Shown: positions 37,215 through 48,850, numbered from the stretch's first letter. The stretch: 64,000 nucleotides of DNA from Chamaecrista fasciculata (GCA_003254925.1 QANZ01055228.1:62001-126000); one strand, 5' to 3'. The notes: generated by a model from the sequence alone, not told the origin. Numbers and translations are program-made.

Positions 37215-38940
37215 TCCTACCCTTTTCCCATATATCTTTAAAATATAATTTTGTTGATTGAAATACTTTTCTTTTTTCATATTATATAACAATTAATATA
37301 TATATATATGGTTATATGAATCATCAAACCAATTAACGTGTTAATCAGGAATATGTCTTTTTTAAAAGCACATATACATCATCCTATACATTAAAAGAAT
37401 AAGTTGTTTTAAAAATTAGTGCTAATTAAGATTTAAACCCAAAATAGTAGTCGAAGTAACTAAGTGGCATATCTCCTTAACCACACCAAGTTAATTGAGC
37501 CACCTCTCTGATATCTTTTATTTATTCAGATACACTTTTTTCCCCCCTTAAACTTTTGTCCACATTTTGAATTAACAGGGATGTGTCAATTTTTGGGAGT
37601 TTTAAAATGGAAATTAGCTCATAATCAGCCATAACATGACCATTATGAATTTATGATGTGTTTTACCATTTCCATGGTGGAAAGTGGGCCCCACTGGGCC
37701 CTCTCGTTTATCATGGTAATTGGTTTCTTGTTATTTGTCCCCACTCTACCGCCTCACACTTATCTGTCCCTCTGCCTCTTTGTTCTCGCATAAAACAATA
37801 TAATTAAGTCGAGGGGTATTTATTGTTTTGGCCCTATACTTTATCATACTTTCTAATTTAGTATATATGATTTCATTTTATATATAAAAAACCCTTATGC
37901 TTTTAATATTTAAATTTAAGTCCTCAATACTTAAATTTATTATCTACAAATAATTTAGATAATTAATAATGACATGAATGCCTAAATAGAATATCTTTTT
38001 TTTTTGCATAAAAAAAAAACAAAATTTTAGTCCCTGTCAAATTATTCACTCAAAGATCTCATTTCTTGCAATGCCACTCTTATTCCCAAAAATTATTTTA
38101 AACTATATGGTTTATAATATTAACATATTTTTTTTTTCATATTTACATATGATGAAGTTGTGAATTTTGGACGACAGAGAAGATAACGACGTTGAACAGC
38201 TTCGAAAGATGGGGTAAAACATGCAAGAGGAGACGGAAGGGTTAGATTCCCTGACTCAACTCCGATGCTAAAGTCAGTAAAAATTTAGAAGAAAAAGTGT
38301 AATCTCAAAGAGTGGAGAATATAAATGTACCTTTTCAAGAGTTAAGAGTTAATTTATAAACATAAAGAGTTTAAGGGAAAGGAGAATTCCTTAAAGTGCA
38401 AGCCAAATCAGACGATTATAATTGTTGAGAGGCGATTAAACGATTGGATAAAATAAAACCGTTTAGCCTTCATGACCTTTAGAGGCTAGCTGTTTGGGGA
38501 GATCACTCCGAAGGAATCCCCGAGTGCCTTATCAACATAAATATTTGAGTTTGAGAATGATATTATATGAATTTGTTTATTAACATTAAAAGGAATTTTG
38601 GTATAAAAGTAATGATGAAAAGAGTTTTATCGCAGATGGAATAAATTAACAGTATTAATTTTTGAATGAATAAAGTGAAAGTTGACTGGATCTATGCGAA
38701 GAATTAAAATTAAATAAAACTTTTCTCTAATCTTTTGATTTACGATATTAAAATACTATATTGTTATTAATATTATGGATTGATGTTCTATCTACTTCTT
38801 TCTCATGGGACTTTTTTAAAGAAAATTAAAGTTAGATGGACCAAATGTAAAAATAAATAAAAAATAGGGAGCAAAAAATGAATTTTTTCTTGGTTGAATA
38901 AAAATATAGAAATAAAAGAAAAAGACTTGTAATTGAAAGG
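37215..38940. other. Intergenic DNA without recognisable features
   Basis: No gene or element ends recognised. The open frames near 38800-39120 on the minus strand have no similarity and run into the NAC promoter. Confidence 0.4.
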
Positions 38941-38983
38941 GGTATCTTTTGGTTCGGTTCCGTGGGGCCCTGAAGTCTCCACA

Positions 38984-39444
38984 CACGTGTCAGTCTCTGA
39001 TCGTTTGTAATAACAGGTGTCGACCTCTCGATGACCGCAATTCCAGTTCGCGTCACATTCAGATACCCCGCCTTTCTGACTTACACCCGCAGTCACAGCC
39101 TCATACACCTCACGCTTATTCAAAAACCAGGGTCAATCTGGTAAATAACTGACACACAAAAAGACCATTCAGCCCTTCCGTAATGCCACGTCAGTCGACT
39201 ATTAGACGACCTCACGAAATTCCAATGGGGCGCGATTGCAGCAGATATTTGTCGCAGTCTCACAAGCATATAAGAGATTGGGTTCACCTCTCTGGCAAAG
39301 GTAATATTATTTATCGTCATCGTAAAAACCAACCCACATATACATACACATATTTCTTCCTTTGTTTGTGTTGTTTGTTACTCTGTTTGTTTGTTGATGA
39401 TCTAACATGGTCGACGTCTTTAGCCAGAAGTGAAGATTTGGGTT
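38984..39444 (+). promoter_or_regulatory. Promoter and leader of the NARS-like NAC gene, with two upstream ORFs
   Basis: A G-box CACGTG lies at 38984-38989 and a TATA box TATAAG at 39269-39274, predicting transcription from about 39300. The leader then contains two short upstream ORFs. One is ATG-ATC-TAA at 39397-39405. The other has eight codons at 39407-39433 and ends 11 bases before the main ATG. A plausible leader intron (AAG/GTAATA at 39301, acceptors TTTAG at 39423 or CCAG at 39427, with a T-rich tract between) would remove most or all of this. Which form is made is unknown. Confidence 0.55.
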
Positions 39445-41269
39445 ATGGAGAGCACCGAGTCGTCAAGTGGGTCGCAACAGCCGAACCTACCTCCTGGGTT
39501 CAGGTTTCACCCCACCGACGAGGAGCTAGTGGTTCACTATTTGAAGAAGAAGGCTTCGTCGGCTCCTCTTCCGGTAGCAATAATCGCCGAGGTCGATCTC
39601 TACAAGTTCGATCCCTGGGAACTCCCAGGTAATTCATCTAGAATACGATTGTTGAATTTTATTTTATTTATTCGAGAATAATTTGAATGAATGAAATTGG
39701 GTGGTGCAGCAAAGGCAGCGTTTGGGGAACTGGAGTGGTATTTTTTTAGTCCACGGGACAGGAAGTATCCGAACGGGGCACGGCCAAACAGGGCGGCGAC
39801 GTCGGGGTATTGGAAGGCGACTGGGACGGATAAGCCGGTGTTGACAAGTGGAGGGAGGGAGAAGGTGGGAGTGAAGAAGGCGTTGGTGTTCTATGGAGGG
39901 AAGCCACCAAGAGGGATCAAAACCAATTGGATCATGCATGAGTATAGGCTTGCTGATAATAAGCCTAACAATAAGCCTCCTGGTTGTGACTTCCCCAACA
40001 AGAAAAATTCTCTCCGGGTATTCTTTCATTTCTTTCATCCTCTGCTTCTCTCAACTCAACAAACAAAGTTTTATTTTTCATAAAAATCATTACTCTTAAT
40101 TTCATCATTCACAAATTAAACATCTTCTCATCTTAGTCGTCTTATACTCAATTTTTAAAAAAATATCAATGATTAAATTAACATAATATTATTCACCTAA
40201 TATTTTCTTAATTTATATATGTAACCTTTCAGATATTAATTGAACAACAATGATATTTCAACGAATAAACTGTAAGTTATCACTTAATCTGTTAATCATT
40301 AAAATATATTTTTTTCTATCATTTTTCTTATAGGATCTAGACGTGATTGATATAACATTTTTCTAGACCTCAGTGGGCAAACAATCAAAACTTTATCAGT
40401 ATGTGACATGTCTTCTCCTGTACAAAATTTTCACATCTAGATCATCAAAATAGTTTTTTCGGATCTGATCAAGGCAAAGCTTTTACCAATTTGTTCCATC
40501 TGGGGTAAATTAAACGGCATCCATATTTCACACTCGACAGTGTTTTAGTGCAAGATTTTAACATTTGGCTATTACATCAGGATCATGCGCAAAAATAAAT
40601 AAACATATTTGCAAATTTCAAGTGCATACGTCACTAAGGTTCTTTAATTTAATTTCCAATTGATGTGATATATATTATGTTGATAAGGATTGTTGAATTA
40701 ATTTATAGCTAGACGATTGGGTGTTATGCCGAATCTACAAGAAGAACAACACACACAGATCGGGGATGGACCACGATGATTCCTCCATGGACGATATGAT
40801 GGGAGGTGTTCCTCCTTCCATCAACGTTGGGCAAATGAACGCAAGGTTTCACCTTTCGAAGATGTCCACTACCTATGGCGGCGGAACTGTTTCGTCACTC
40901 TTGCTAGACAACAACAACACCAACAATAATATTAATACCAACTTGCTTGAAGGCGTGATGATAAGCAACAACAACAACAACACAGAACTTCCTTTTGCGA
41001 CGACGACGACTACGTCGCCGCCTTCGAAACGAACACTGCCGTCTCTGTATTGGAATGTGGAGGAGGATTTGGGTGGGAGTTCATCCAACAAGAGATTGAG
41101 TTTGGAAACAAATGATAACAATGGTGGCGACGGTGGTGGAACCGCCGCTAATTCTATTTCATCTCTGCTTAATCAACTTCCACAAACTCCTTCAATGGTG
41201 GGATCTTTGGGAGACAATGGCCTCTTTCGTGCACAATATCAAATACCTGGGATGCATTGGTATGCTTAA
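39445..41269 (+). CDS. NAC056: NAC transcription factor, ANAC056/ANAC018 (NARS) clade, three exons
   Basis: Nuclear NAC regulator. Its Arabidopsis relatives NARS1/NARS2 act in seed-coat and embryo development, and related genes act in ripening and senescence. Exons are 39445-39628, 39710-40017 and 40709-41269, with GT-AG introns and a joined frame of 350 residues. The NAC domain (about residues 15-176) has [72 protein letters not shown] and [13 protein letters not shown]. The clade mark [14 protein letters not shown] precedes intron 2. The Asn/Gly/Thr-rich C-terminus keeps the clade motifs [14 protein letters not shown] and the terminal [16 protein letters not shown]. Met at 39445 is chosen because MEST begins clade members; the in-frame GTG at 39430 is not a start. 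Intron 2 is long (691 bp). The exact orthologue (018 or 056) is not resolved. Confidence 0.92.
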
Positions 41270-42213
41270 AGAAACAGAGAGAGATCATATTCAAGCTCAT
41301 GATACATGATCGATGGTATAATTACTTACATACATATATACATACATATACTGAAATATATATTTAATTAATTAATTTAGATTGTATAAATTAAGAGATT
41401 ATTATTTTAATTAATGAATTATTGATTAATGAATCAATGGATGGATGGGATACTGAGATTTTGGTTTGTTAGGAAATTGGATTTGGAAGAGATGAGTTAG
41501 AGACTAGCTAATTAATGATCAGTTTGATGATGGCCTCAAAGATTGATTATTGATGTTCTCGACTTTTGGAGGTGGACGTATAGCTGCAAGGAGTGATGCA
41601 TTATTATAAGGTGAGGTCATGGATATATATATATTTATAATTCTAGGAAAATTTATATGTAGCTTTGTGCAAATTATATATACATATTTGGCTCTTTTGT
41701 TCATATATGTAAAGAAAAATATATATACTTCAACAACAGAGAAAACAAGGTTGATCATGACAAAAGGAAAAAAAAAAAAANTTTTTTTTTTTCCATGTAA
41801 TGTTGGCAAAAGAAGAAGGAAGAAAGAAAGCCTTGCACGACCAAAAAGGATGTGAAAATTCACATTTGACCTTTTGTTTTTATAGAAAAAGAAATACTAT
41901 TGGATAGAACAGGAGATGAATCATTGGAGAACCAGACACATTCCTTATAAAGCGGAAGTGCATGTTTGTGACGAATTTTCAACAAGAACTCGGATTGTGT
42001 CTTCTAACTCTGGTCTATGAAATTATTACCACAGAACTTATTACCTCTTTAAGCTATATTTTTCAAGAAAGTGGTACATGGAAACGATTTGACAATTGAA
42101 TTAAATGAGTTTTTCTTCAATTCGGCAACATACTCATACTAACCAAACTAGTTAATCACAATTTTAAGGAAAAAATCCACATGTTATTTGGATCTTAAGT
42201 CTTAACAAATGAT
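41270..42213. other. 3' flank of the second NAC gene
   Basis: 3' UTR and downstream DNA with ATAC/TAAT runs. An A-run, a single N (41781) and a T-run meet at 41768-41791, a likely imperfect assembly join. Confidence 0.45.
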
Positions 42214-42445
42214 CTTAATGTTCTCTTTTACTTTTGTCAATAATTTTAGTTATTAAGAACACAAGATAGATTAATCAGCAATTTCAAAGAAAAAGAAATC
42301 CATATAGATTAATTACCAAATTCACCTCTCTTAATGTTCTCTTTTACTTTTGTCAATAATTTTAGTTATTAAGAACACAAGATAGATTAATCAGAAATTT
42401 CAAAGAAAAAGAAATCCATATAGATTAATTACCAAATTCACCTCC
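42214..42445. repeat. 116-bp tandem duplication
   Basis: Two head-to-tail units (42214-42329 and 42330-42445), each starting CTTAATGTTCTCTTTTAC and ending near CCAAATTCACCTC. They are almost identical (CAGCAATTT against CAGAAATTT), so the duplication is recent. Confidence 0.95.
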
Positions 42446-43355
42446 CATCCAATCCCCTACCTTCATAAATGGCTTTGCCTCTGATGGCAGTAGTATACAA
42501 ACAAAAATGCACAAGGAAACAAGGATAAAAGACTAGTACCATGATAACAGAGCCACCAAACAAGTTTGCAGTCCCTGAAAGCACATGACAAACTTAGTGT
42601 TAAAATGACAACAAAATCATGCCATAATCCGACAACATTAGTTCCAAATTAACTATTCATGCAAAAATGTCATACAACTAGTGCGTGAAACAAAAAATAT
42701 TATGTGCTGGCTCCAATAAACTATCAGAGTTTGAGGCTTACACACCCTAAGGATTCACTATGGATATTGCATAACCAGTCTAGTATTAAAAGAAACATTA
42801 ATAATGCCCCTGTTTTCACAGTTTGTTTGTCTTTTTTTCTGTTCCAAATTGTTCCATTTCCAATCAGTATTAGGGTTACTCTGTCCCACAATGTTGCAGT
42901 CCTCCTACATTAACAGTAATAGTGAAAAGTCCAACTTATTTTTTTAGGGCCTAGAGCCTTTACGACAAGAAAATACAGACAGGTGTAAGTTTACATCAAT
43001 TCTCTAGCATGCACATCATACAGAAACCAAGAGTGTTGGTTTTGCTATTGAATCAAGAATTTAGTGAATTGAAAGGTATAGTCATTTGTACTGATGTACT
43101 TGTGTTATTATGATCTGTTCAGTACCACTAAGAAAGGTGACCATTTGAGAAATCCTCAAGTTTGACGAATATTAATCACCATATATATATATATGTGTGT
43201 GTGTGTGTTTAGCTGGTTTGTTTTTGTAATAGCTATCACAATATGTTAATTAACTTACATGCTGATTAACAGTTGCAGGAAGTGTTATTTGAAATTGAAA
43301 TATACAAACTTATGGCCACAGTGTTTCTCAATTTCTCTCCTGAGACTCTTCCAAT
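42446..43355. other. Intergenic DNA with exon-like scraps
   Basis: Two short stretches look exon-like but cannot be identified. One is on the minus strand near 42436-42576, following a good acceptor. The other is on the plus strand near 43276-43350, after TTAACAG. No gene model can be built. Confidence 0.3.
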
Positions 43356-43892
43356 TAGGGGTGTTCACGGGCTGGGTTGGGTTGGGTTTAGGGCGGGTTG
43401 GTTCGGGCTCACTAATTTATTTGGCGGATTGGGTTGGGTTGGGCTAAAGAAAATAATTGAGTCAACCCAAACCAAATAGTGGCGGGTTGGTTTGGGTTGG
43501 GTTGGCGGGTTGGCCCATACTAATTTTTTATTTTTTATATATTTATTTTATAAAAAATTTGGTCCCTCTTAAATTTTTTTTCTTTAATTTGGTCCTTCAC
43601 AATTTGTTTTTTATGGATTAAATTGAGAATAAAAATTTATGAATTAACCAAATTGTAAAAAAATTATTATTTGTGATATTAAAATATAATTTTAACTAAA
43701 TAAAAAATAAAATTTATTTTTGTTTAATATTTTTGCGGTCTAGCGGGTTGGGTTGGGTTGAGCGGGCTCAAAATCTTGAAACTCGCAGCCCAACCCAAAT
43801 CACAGTGGGCTCAACTTTTTGAACCCAAACCAACTTAAACTAGTGGGTTGGGTTGTTTTTAGCGGGTTGGCCCAACCCAATGAACACCCCTA
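43356..43892. mobile_element. hAT-like MITE, TAGGGGTGTTCACGGG ends
   Basis: The 537-bp body runs from TAGGGGTGTTCACGGGC to CCCAATGAACACCCCTA, with GGGTTGG arrays at both ends instead of the GGTTTGG arrays of its relatives. Flanks CTTCCAAT and ATATATAG do not match, so the 8-bp duplication is lost or the ends recombined. Confidence 0.75.
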
Positions 43893-44194
43893 ATATATAG
43901 GGTCAATTTAGGAGATAAATTTTTGTTTCTAGTTATAATTAATATCCTAAAAAATGTTTATATACCTTATTTCCTAATTTAGCTCGATTTCTTTTATTAT
44001 ATAAATTATACGATCAATCTAATACCAACAGAGATTGGGTTTAAGCTTAGTTCCCCACAGCTTAGTAAATTCAAGTTTGAGTTTTTATTTAGAGATGTGT
44101 CCATATGTTGTGTCTCACAACATTTTGAATAGAAGTGCTACTATTAGAGAATACATGTGGAAAAGCAAAAAAATGTCAAGTCTAAATAAAATTG

Positions 44195-44335
44195 ATTAAA
44201 ACTCATGTTTTGGTCACTCATATATTAATGTTTACTCAGTTTAGTCATTCATAAATTTTTTTCCTTTCGGCAGTAGCCCCTTCGTCTAGATAGTGTAAAT
44301 CTCTTCCTTGTAAAGGTCTCTCTCTTTATGAGAGT

Positions 44336-44368
<33 letters not shown>

Positions 44369-45305
44369 NTTTTTTTTTTTTTATTTCTATAGTTTTGTGG
44401 CGGTGGCGTTCTGAATTAGAGCTCCCACGGAGTCGATCTCGTCTGGATTTTTCGGCAGCGGCATTCCGATTTTGGTCCTCCACGGTACCGATCTGGTCTG
44501 GATGCTCCGCGGAAGTGTTTTTGGTTTAGGCTTCCACGACGGCTTCCTAGTTTGGTTTTGTTTCTGGTCAGATGATATTATTATTTATATATATTTCCAG
44601 TTCCTTAGATGATTGTAACTTTAGTTGGATCCCTAGATCCGCTATCTTGGCAGTTGTTTGTATTGCCAATTTATCTGACACGAGGATGAGTCCTCTTAGA
44701 TGAGTTGTAATCCCCCCACCTTCGTTAGTTGATATCCTGTCTAGTGTTGCTACTTATGTTAGGGAGAGGTTGACTTATTTAGCTTTAATTTGTTCTCGTT
44801 TGTATTATGCTTGGCTTTGCCTTACTTTTGAATAAATTATGTTTCAGACAAAAAAAAATCCTACAATTTATTCATTCACATATATTTTTTGTTATCCGTG
44901 TTACTCTCCCTACTCTGTTTAAAATCTGTAACATATTATCATTAATTGAAGGTATGATATACCATTGGTTAATGACATATACAATATTTTAACTAGCATA
45001 TAAGTAAATTATTTTATTTTCATACTAATAAAACAAATTTGAAAAAAATTAAAAATTTCATGTAAAATCTTAAAAAGTATAAAAATTTATTTAGGATGAC
45101 TAATTTTAATTAAGAAAAGTGTTTATGACAATTAATTGATATGTTATGTTATCAACTAATGGAATTATATGTTCAATTAGTGTTAGTATTGGTATCAAAA
45201 CAAGTTAATTAAGGGATCAAATTGATAATAGAAATTAAATCTAATTAATAGAGACCAAAATAACACAAAGCAAATACATGATGGACGAAAATGACATTTT
45301 TTGTC
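44195..45305. mobile_element. MULE-like MITE split by a LINE-tail insertion
   Basis: The left arm (AAAACTCATGTTTTGGTCACTC, TTTACTCAGTTTAGTC) and the right arm (GAGACCAAAATAAC, GATGGACGAAAATGAC) belong to the same family as 34349-34820. Matching sequence resumes right after the inserted poly-A tail (ACAATTTATTCATTC). The insert is LINE-tail copy C. Confidence 0.55.
44265..44862 (+). mobile_element. Non-autonomous LINE-tail element, copy C
   Basis: It has the same layout as copies A and B: a leader ending GGTCTCTCTCTTTATGAGAGTGTT, a long T-run interrupted by one N (44369), GTTTTGTGGCGGTGGCG, and then the LINE tail. RNase H-like wording (NFSWIP.. DPLS-type decay, frame broken) leads to AATAAATTATGTTTCAGAC and poly-A. 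Both the 5' limit and the target duplication are unclear. Confidence 0.65.
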
Positions 45306-46197
45306 AAATAACCATTTTCACGGCTTATATGTTTGACTCTTATATATTTATAAATATCTCCATCTTCTTTCTCTCTCCCTAATTTTATATCTATACTTCT
45401 GTGTTATTATATATATGTTTGATGTACCAAAGTAATTCAATTAAAAATTACAAAAAAAATTAAACTTATGAAATATGGATTATGATAATGGATCAACTGC
45501 ATATATCTATATATATATATATAGAAGAGAGAAAGTAGTGAATAAGATTAAGTAATTTCTCATAATTTAAAATTAATAATTATAATTAAAATAAAATAAA
45601 AATTATAAAATTAAAATTTATTATAAAATATAATAAATATTATTTATTTTAAAATTATAATAATTATATGTCAATTAAAGCTTACAAAGTAGATTAATAT
45701 ATGATATGAATATGATAATCCAAACTATTTTCTTTTTTGTCAAAACCATGACTCGATGGCCCACTGGATCCAAAAGTACATACCCATTGATCCATTAGTT
45801 CTAATATTAGTTGACACCTAAGTTTAAAATAGCTCATTTAACCCACTCGTGTATTATTTGGGCATAATATTGTAAACAGTCACTCAAATGCTAAATTTTT
45901 TAACAATGTGATTTAGATTGATTTTAACCCTATAAGATTAAGAGTTAATGTTAAAATTTTATTTTACTTAATTATTTATAATTTAATAAAATCTCGATGT
46001 TGTTACGGGTAGAATCCGCCATTTTATTAATTCTTATATGTATGTCTTTTTTTTTTTTTTAAAGCAATTCTTATATGTATGTCAGTGTGTCATCGTAACG
46101 CAAAAATAAAAATTAGTTTAATCACACATGCATTGGATGATGAAATTATATTACCAAAAAAAATGATGAAATTATTTATCGATTTAACATATACATG
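45306..46197. other. Intergenic DNA without recognisable features
   Basis: Very AT-rich. A (TA)n tract lies near 45500 and no gene is seen. Confidence 0.4.
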
Positions 46198-46432
46198 ACT
46201 ATAAAACATGAACACTGATATTGACATGAAATATAATGCGGATACGAATATAATATATATTATATTTATGAATTATTAAAAATTTATAAATTTTAATAAA
46301 AAATTTAAAAATATATAATATATGTTTATAAAATATATTATATGTATCATTATTATTTTTATTTATCATGTTGAAATTGAAAAAGTTAATAATAAGTGTT
46401 ATTTTAATATCATGATGACACACCCTCGAAAT
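46198..46432. mobile_element. Decayed MITE, CTATGAAGCATGGACAC family
   Basis: The left edge CTATAAAACATGAACACTGA aligns with the family terminus through several transitions. The AT-rich core (TTTTAATAAAAAATTTAAAAA) and the late GACACACCCTCGAAAT also align. The right terminus is gone. Confidence 0.5.
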
Positions 46433-47689
46433 AGATATATGATATGGTATTTCACTTTCCGATCCTCTCCACCTCGCCATAAATTTGGTGTCCGTATGGA
46501 CGGTATTTACTGTTGAATAACTTGAATTGGTGGTGTGATGGTGTCATTATTTGTCGCCACCATTTATTTCAATATATTTGAAGTAATTCCATGACATTTT
46601 TTATTCAATCTTGATAGGTTAATTAAAAAAACGCTACCAATTCAATTAAAAAATATCAATATAAATCTTAAATCGTCGTTACAAAAAAAAATCGAAGACA
46701 CAAAATATAAAGGTTAGAAAAGAGAGGAGAAAAAAACCTTCAACTAAAACTTGACCGTACCATCTCTTGAAATTATAGTGCCTAGAAAAATATATCCATG
46801 TTTAAAATTTAAGGAAGTTTCAAAAGGTAAAATTTTTTTAGTCCTTTTAAAAGACAAATATAATCAAGCTTTGAAGTTTGAAGCACATCTGAACAGTTAA
46901 AGCATATATATGTAGGTATAGTAGGCATTGTATTTTTTTTTTTTTGGGTAAATTGCAATTTGGTACCCTGTAGTTAGGGGCGGTTTCCTTTCGGTACCCT
47001 GAAAGAAAAATTTTTGCATTGTGGTACCCCGTGGTTTGCTCTGTTAGCGATTTGGTCCCCTGAGGTTTTTTTCTGTTAGGATTTAACAGCAAATGTACGT
47101 TAAAATGTCAAAAATCTCCCAACAAGTCTTCTCTTATGCGTTTAAGTCTTTTCCCTTTACTAAAAGGGATCAAAACATAAAGAATTAATTATAAAAGGGT
47201 CTTTAGAATTCTAATATTATAGAATTTTCTCCTTTTCATAAGATTTCTTTTGAATAGGTCCTGATTTAATTACACTTTAATCCCAAAAGTTTATGATCTT
47301 TATCAAAATAGTCCTTAGAACCTCAAAAGACAAATGAGCATCTATGATTTATCAAAAAATCCCTATATTCAACTACAATTTTCATTCAAGTACACTACAA
47401 ACAAATCAAAACCCCCAAATTTTTCCAAAATCAAGCCCCACAAATCAAAAACCCTCTCAACAACAAAATCAACATCATCAACATTATTATGCGCCACATC
47501 AGCATTATTATTTAAAAAAAAAAAGTTTTTGTGTTGTCAAATAGGTCCCTGGCTTCAAATTTTATTCTATTATTTTCAATTCCCCCTCTTTTTCATCATC
47601 TTCATTCATTTTGATCCCAAATCCTCAAAATAAAATTTTAAAGTGTCCCAAAACTCTTTCAAACATTTCAATTTAGTCCTTAAAAATAT

Positions 47690-47765
47690 TAAAAACCCTA
47701 AAACCCTAAACCCCAAGCCCTAAACCCTAAAACCTTAAAAAAGCATGAGTTGTACAATTAAAACC
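47690..47765. repeat. CCCTAAA telomere-like repeats, left inner arm
   Basis: Several AAACCCTA units with small spacing changes, at the inner edge of the left arm. Confidence 0.75.
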
Positions 47766-48117
47766 CTAAATCCTTAATCTAAGAATCTTTTAGGGACTAA
47801 ATTGAAATAAACCCCAAATTAAAGATCATCATCATCCTCATCCTCACTCTCTCTCTCTCTTGCTCCGCCGTCCTCTTCCACTTCCTCTTCCTCCCATGTT
47901 TTCATCATCGTTCCCCCTCATCCTCACAGCAAATCAAAGCCAAAACTAAATTAACGTGAAAACGAATTGAATCCAAATCACAACCAAAATGAAAACGAAA
48001 TCAAAATCGAGAATAATGAGGATTTGGGAAGATGAAGATTTCATTAAAAAAATATCACAAGTATCGATTTCATCATCCTCGATCTGAAGTCTGAACAAAA
48101 GAGAGAAAAGAGAGATA

Positions 48118-48356
48118 ATGGATGCCATTGATTCCGTCTTCGATCCACTCAGAGAATTCTCCAAGGACAGTGTTCGACTCGTAAAGCGCTGCCACTCGGA
48201 TTTGGGGTTTCGTTAGTTTATCGGATGATTATGCTTATAGAGTTCTCCAAGGTTGTTGTACGCACAGCGATTGGCTTCATAGTGATGGGATTTGTGGGTT
48301 TCTTTGTGAAGCTGATCTTCATTCCGATCAACAACATTATCGTCGGATCTGGTTAG
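48118..48356 (+). pseudogene. SEC61G: Captured, broken copy of SEC61 gamma (translocon subunit)
   Basis: SEC61 gamma is the small tail-anchored subunit of the ER protein channel. Two coding blocks are clear. Block 1 at 48118-48195 gives [19 protein letters not shown] then RLVKRCH. Block 2 at 48240-48356 gives [17 protein letters not shown] and [13 protein letters not shown], then NNIIVGSG and a stop. Together they make 64 residues. The family protein is about 69, so only about five codons at the exon junction are missing. Between them lies a 44-base remnant ending in an intact acceptor-like TTATAG, i.e. intron 3' end. The donor is gone and an in-frame TAG sits at 48214. Retained intron sequence argues for DNA-level capture over retroposition. 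Sequence upstream of the ATG reads like a gene leader. Not expected to give a working protein, though the 32-residue N-terminal frame is open. Confidence 0.88.
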
Positions 48357-48609
48357 TTGGTTAGGTAAAGTTAATTTCATGCTCGTCATTTTGCATATGC
48401 ATTAAGGAGACGACGCTAGAGGAGACAACGACGCCGCCGTCGAATTCAGATTGGGATTTTGCAGAAGCCGCACAACGTTTGATGATGATGAAGATGATGA
48501 AGGTGTAGATGAAGATGATGATGAAATTAGTTTTTAGGACCAAAATGTGTTTTTTAATTCTAGTTTAATAAATTTGAGGACACAAGGACCAAATTGCAAG
48601 AGAGTGTTT

Positions 48610-48850
48610 TTTAAGGGGTTTAGGGTTTAGGGGTTAGGGTTTTAGGGTTTAGGATTTAGGTTTTTAGGATTTTAGGGTTTAAAATTTTAGGTTTTTGGAT
48701 TTTAGGGTTTGGGGTTTTAGAATTTAGGGTTTTAGGGTTTTGGGTTTTGGGGTTTAGGGTTTTAGGGTTTTTAATACTTTTAAGGACTAAATTGGAATGT
48801 TTGTAAGAGTTTTAGGGTTTTAGGGTTTTTAATATTTTTAAGGACTAAAT
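48610..48850. repeat. Degenerate TTTAGGG telomere-like array
   Basis: About 240 bases of GGGTTTAGG/GGGTTTTAGG units with many variants, overlapping the inner part of the right arm. It includes a short duplicated unit carrying AAGGACTAAATTG. Confidence 0.8.

Noticed and set aside
42436..42576. Minus-strand open stretch after a good acceptor, with a membrane-like TANLFGGSVIMVLVF
   Set aside because: Only about 46 codons, no identified family and no companion exons; may be chance.
43276..43350. Exon-like LQEVLFEIEIYKL stretch after TTAACAG
   Set aside because: Too short, no partner exons, and cut by a MITE; noted in the intergenic entry only.
48118..48356. A functional SEC61 gamma gene
   Set aside because: An in-frame stop, a lost donor, missing junction codons and an intron remnant too short to splice make it a captured pseudogene.
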